Positions 41,515 through 42,242 of a DNA stretch of 42,242 nucleotides are shown piece by piece (within the stretch, counting starts at the first letter, position 1; the number at the start of each line of letters is the position of its first letter). The stretch is from Candidatus Iainarchaeum sp. (GTDB lineage Archaea; Iainarchaeota; Iainarchaeia; Iainarchaeales; JAAZKV01), in the NCBI GenBank assembly GCA_028702895.1, contig JAQVNZ010000004.1:1-42242 (forward strand), given 5' to 3'. The notes below the pieces were generated by a model. The model was not told the origin of the DNA. It saw only the letters and a list, made by a program, of their open reading frames with translations, and made no database searches. Position numbers and translations under genes: made by a program.

Positions 41515-42242
41515 ATGAAAATTGATTCACTTAAAATTAAAGATGGGGCAATGCTTGCTCCAATGGCCGATTTTACAAATATTGCTTTTCGTTCTTTGTG
41601 TAAAGAGTATGGTTCAATTCTTACTTATACTGAATTAATTTCTTGCAAATCCATTATTTATAAAAATAAAAAAACTAAAAAAATGCTCAAAGTTAATGGA
41701 AAAGAAAAACCTGTTTTTTTACAATTGTTTGGAAATGATCCAAAAGATTTTTTTGACGCAATTTCTATTATAGAAAATGATAAAGAGTTAAATAATTTTG
41801 ATGGTTATGATTTGAATGCTGGGTGTAGTGTTCCTAAAGCAGTAAAAGGAAAATATGGTTGCTACATAATGCAGTTTCCTAAACTAGTTGGAGAAATTAT
41901 AAAAGAAATGAAACGTGCAACAAAAAAACCAATTACAATAAAAATGCGTTTAGGATTTGAAAAAGAAAATTTTGTAGAAGTCGCAAAACAAGCTCAAAAA
42001 GCAGGGGTTAGTGCTATTTGTTTGCATGCAAGATTAGGTTCGCAAGGGTATGGTGGGAAAGCAAATTGGGAAAAAATAAAAGAATTAAAAAAAAGTGTGG
42101 ATATTCTAGTAATTGGTAATGGGGATGTTAATACAATAGAAGATTATATTAAAATTAAAAAAGAAACAAATTGTGATTTTGTCATGATTGGGCACGTTTG
42201 CGGCCGGAACGCTGACAGGTGGCGAGGGTTTGCAAGCGGCCA
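41515..42242 (+). CDS. tRNA-dihydrouridine synthase, 3' partial
   Basis: An FMN-dependent enzyme reducing uridines in tRNA. Visible parts are AMLAPMADFTNIAFR (N-terminal FMN loop), FLQLFGNDPKDFFDA, LNAGCSVPKAVKGKYG with the catalytic Cys104 (GCS instead of the common GCP), PITIKMRLGFEKENF, CLHARLGSQGYGGKANWEKI and VIGNGDVNTIEDY. After CDFVMIG the family continues with Arg-Ala and Gly-Asn-Pro-Trp, but here it reads HVCGRNADRW, with a sudden rise in GC from about 42192. The gene is therefore real up to about codon 225, while the end of the frame is not trustworthy. It runs off the window. Confidence 0.85.
   Translation, partial: MKIDSLKIKDGAMLAPMADFTNIAFRSLCKEYGSILTYTELISCKSIIYKNKKTKKMLKVNGKEKPVFLQLFGNDPKDFFDAISIIENDKELNNFDGYDLNAGCSVPKAVKGKYGCYIMQFPKLVGEIIKEMKRATKKPITIKMRLGFEKENFVEVAKQAQKAGVSAICLHARLGSQGYGGKANWEKIKELKKSVDILVIGNGDVNTIEDYIKIKKETNCDFVMIGHVCGRNADRWRGFASG

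Noticed and set aside
1..42242. tRNA or rRNA genes
   Set aside because: No GC-rich cloverleaf-like or rRNA-like segment is visible in any intergenic gap; the gaps are uniformly AT-rich.

Overview
The window is a strongly AT-rich stretch of an archaeal chromosome. The archaeal assignment rests on gene content: a geranylgeranyl (ether-lipid) reductase, a DtdA-type D-aminoacyl-tRNA deacylase, an isopentenyl phosphate kinase, a thiolase/HMG-CoA synthase/DUF35 trio, a RecJ-like DHH nuclease, a class III (pilin-type) signal peptide, TATA boxes about 28-30 nt ahead of many start codons (leaderless messages) and GGTGA(T) ribosome binding sites ahead of others. A class II HMG-CoA reductase, small compact genes and many unrecognised membrane or coiled-coil proteins suggest a DPANN-type lineage, but that placement is inference.

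Layout. 1-5009: surface proteins (a partial membrane-anchored beta protein, a 1276-residue coiled-coil lipoprotein, a small membrane protein). 5335-10465: PRC-barrel protein, an NFACT/Rqc2-like protein lacking its C-terminal half, ferredoxin plus geranylgeranyl reductase, a transglutaminase-like protein with the catalytic Cys replaced, a coiled-coil protein. 10511-27305: RecJ-like nuclease followed by the isoprenoid block. 27399-31513: four-subunit 2-oxoacid:ferredoxin oxidoreductase (gamma, delta, alpha, beta) whose beta subunit carries a 367-residue intein with a LAGLIDADG endonuclease. 31748-37546: phosphoglycerate-mutase-like protein, DtdA, a 50-residue conserved-looking protein, acetolactate synthase with an upstream Leu/Val-rich leader peptide, and ADP-forming acyl-CoA synthetase. 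37551-41474: a 1307-residue membrane-anchored protein with a lysozyme-like segment and YD-like repeats. 41515-end: a dihydrouridine synthase cut by the window edge, whose last 50 or so bases look foreign.

How the genes work together. The block 12012-26817 encodes every step of the archaeal (anhydromevalonate phosphate) mevalonate pathway from acetyl-CoA to geranylgeranyl diphosphate: thiolase, HMG-CoA synthase, DUF35, HMG-CoA reductase, mevalonate kinase, the two AcnX-type phosphomevalonate dehydratase subunits, UbiD-type decarboxylase, UbiX (its prenyl-FMN supplier), isopentenyl phosphate kinase, type 2 IPP isomerase and prenyl diphosphate synthase. The geranylgeranyl reductase and its ferredoxin lie 4 kb upstream. 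The pyruvate-type oxidoreductase just downstream supplies acetyl-CoA and reduced ferredoxin, and the ADP-forming synthetase can turn acyl-CoA into ATP.

Two regulatory observations stand out. Three promoters (GltA-like/HMG-CoA reductase, HMG-CoA synthase, oxidoreductase gamma) share an undescribed-looking element: two CGTC boxes exactly 22 nt apart with a CG between them at +10, 14-15 nt upstream of the TATA box. Acetolactate synthase is preceded by a leaderless 17-codon leader peptide ORF (9 of its last 11 residues are Leu or Val) followed by a hairpin that covers a GGTGG site, an architecture resembling bacterial amino-acid attenuators.
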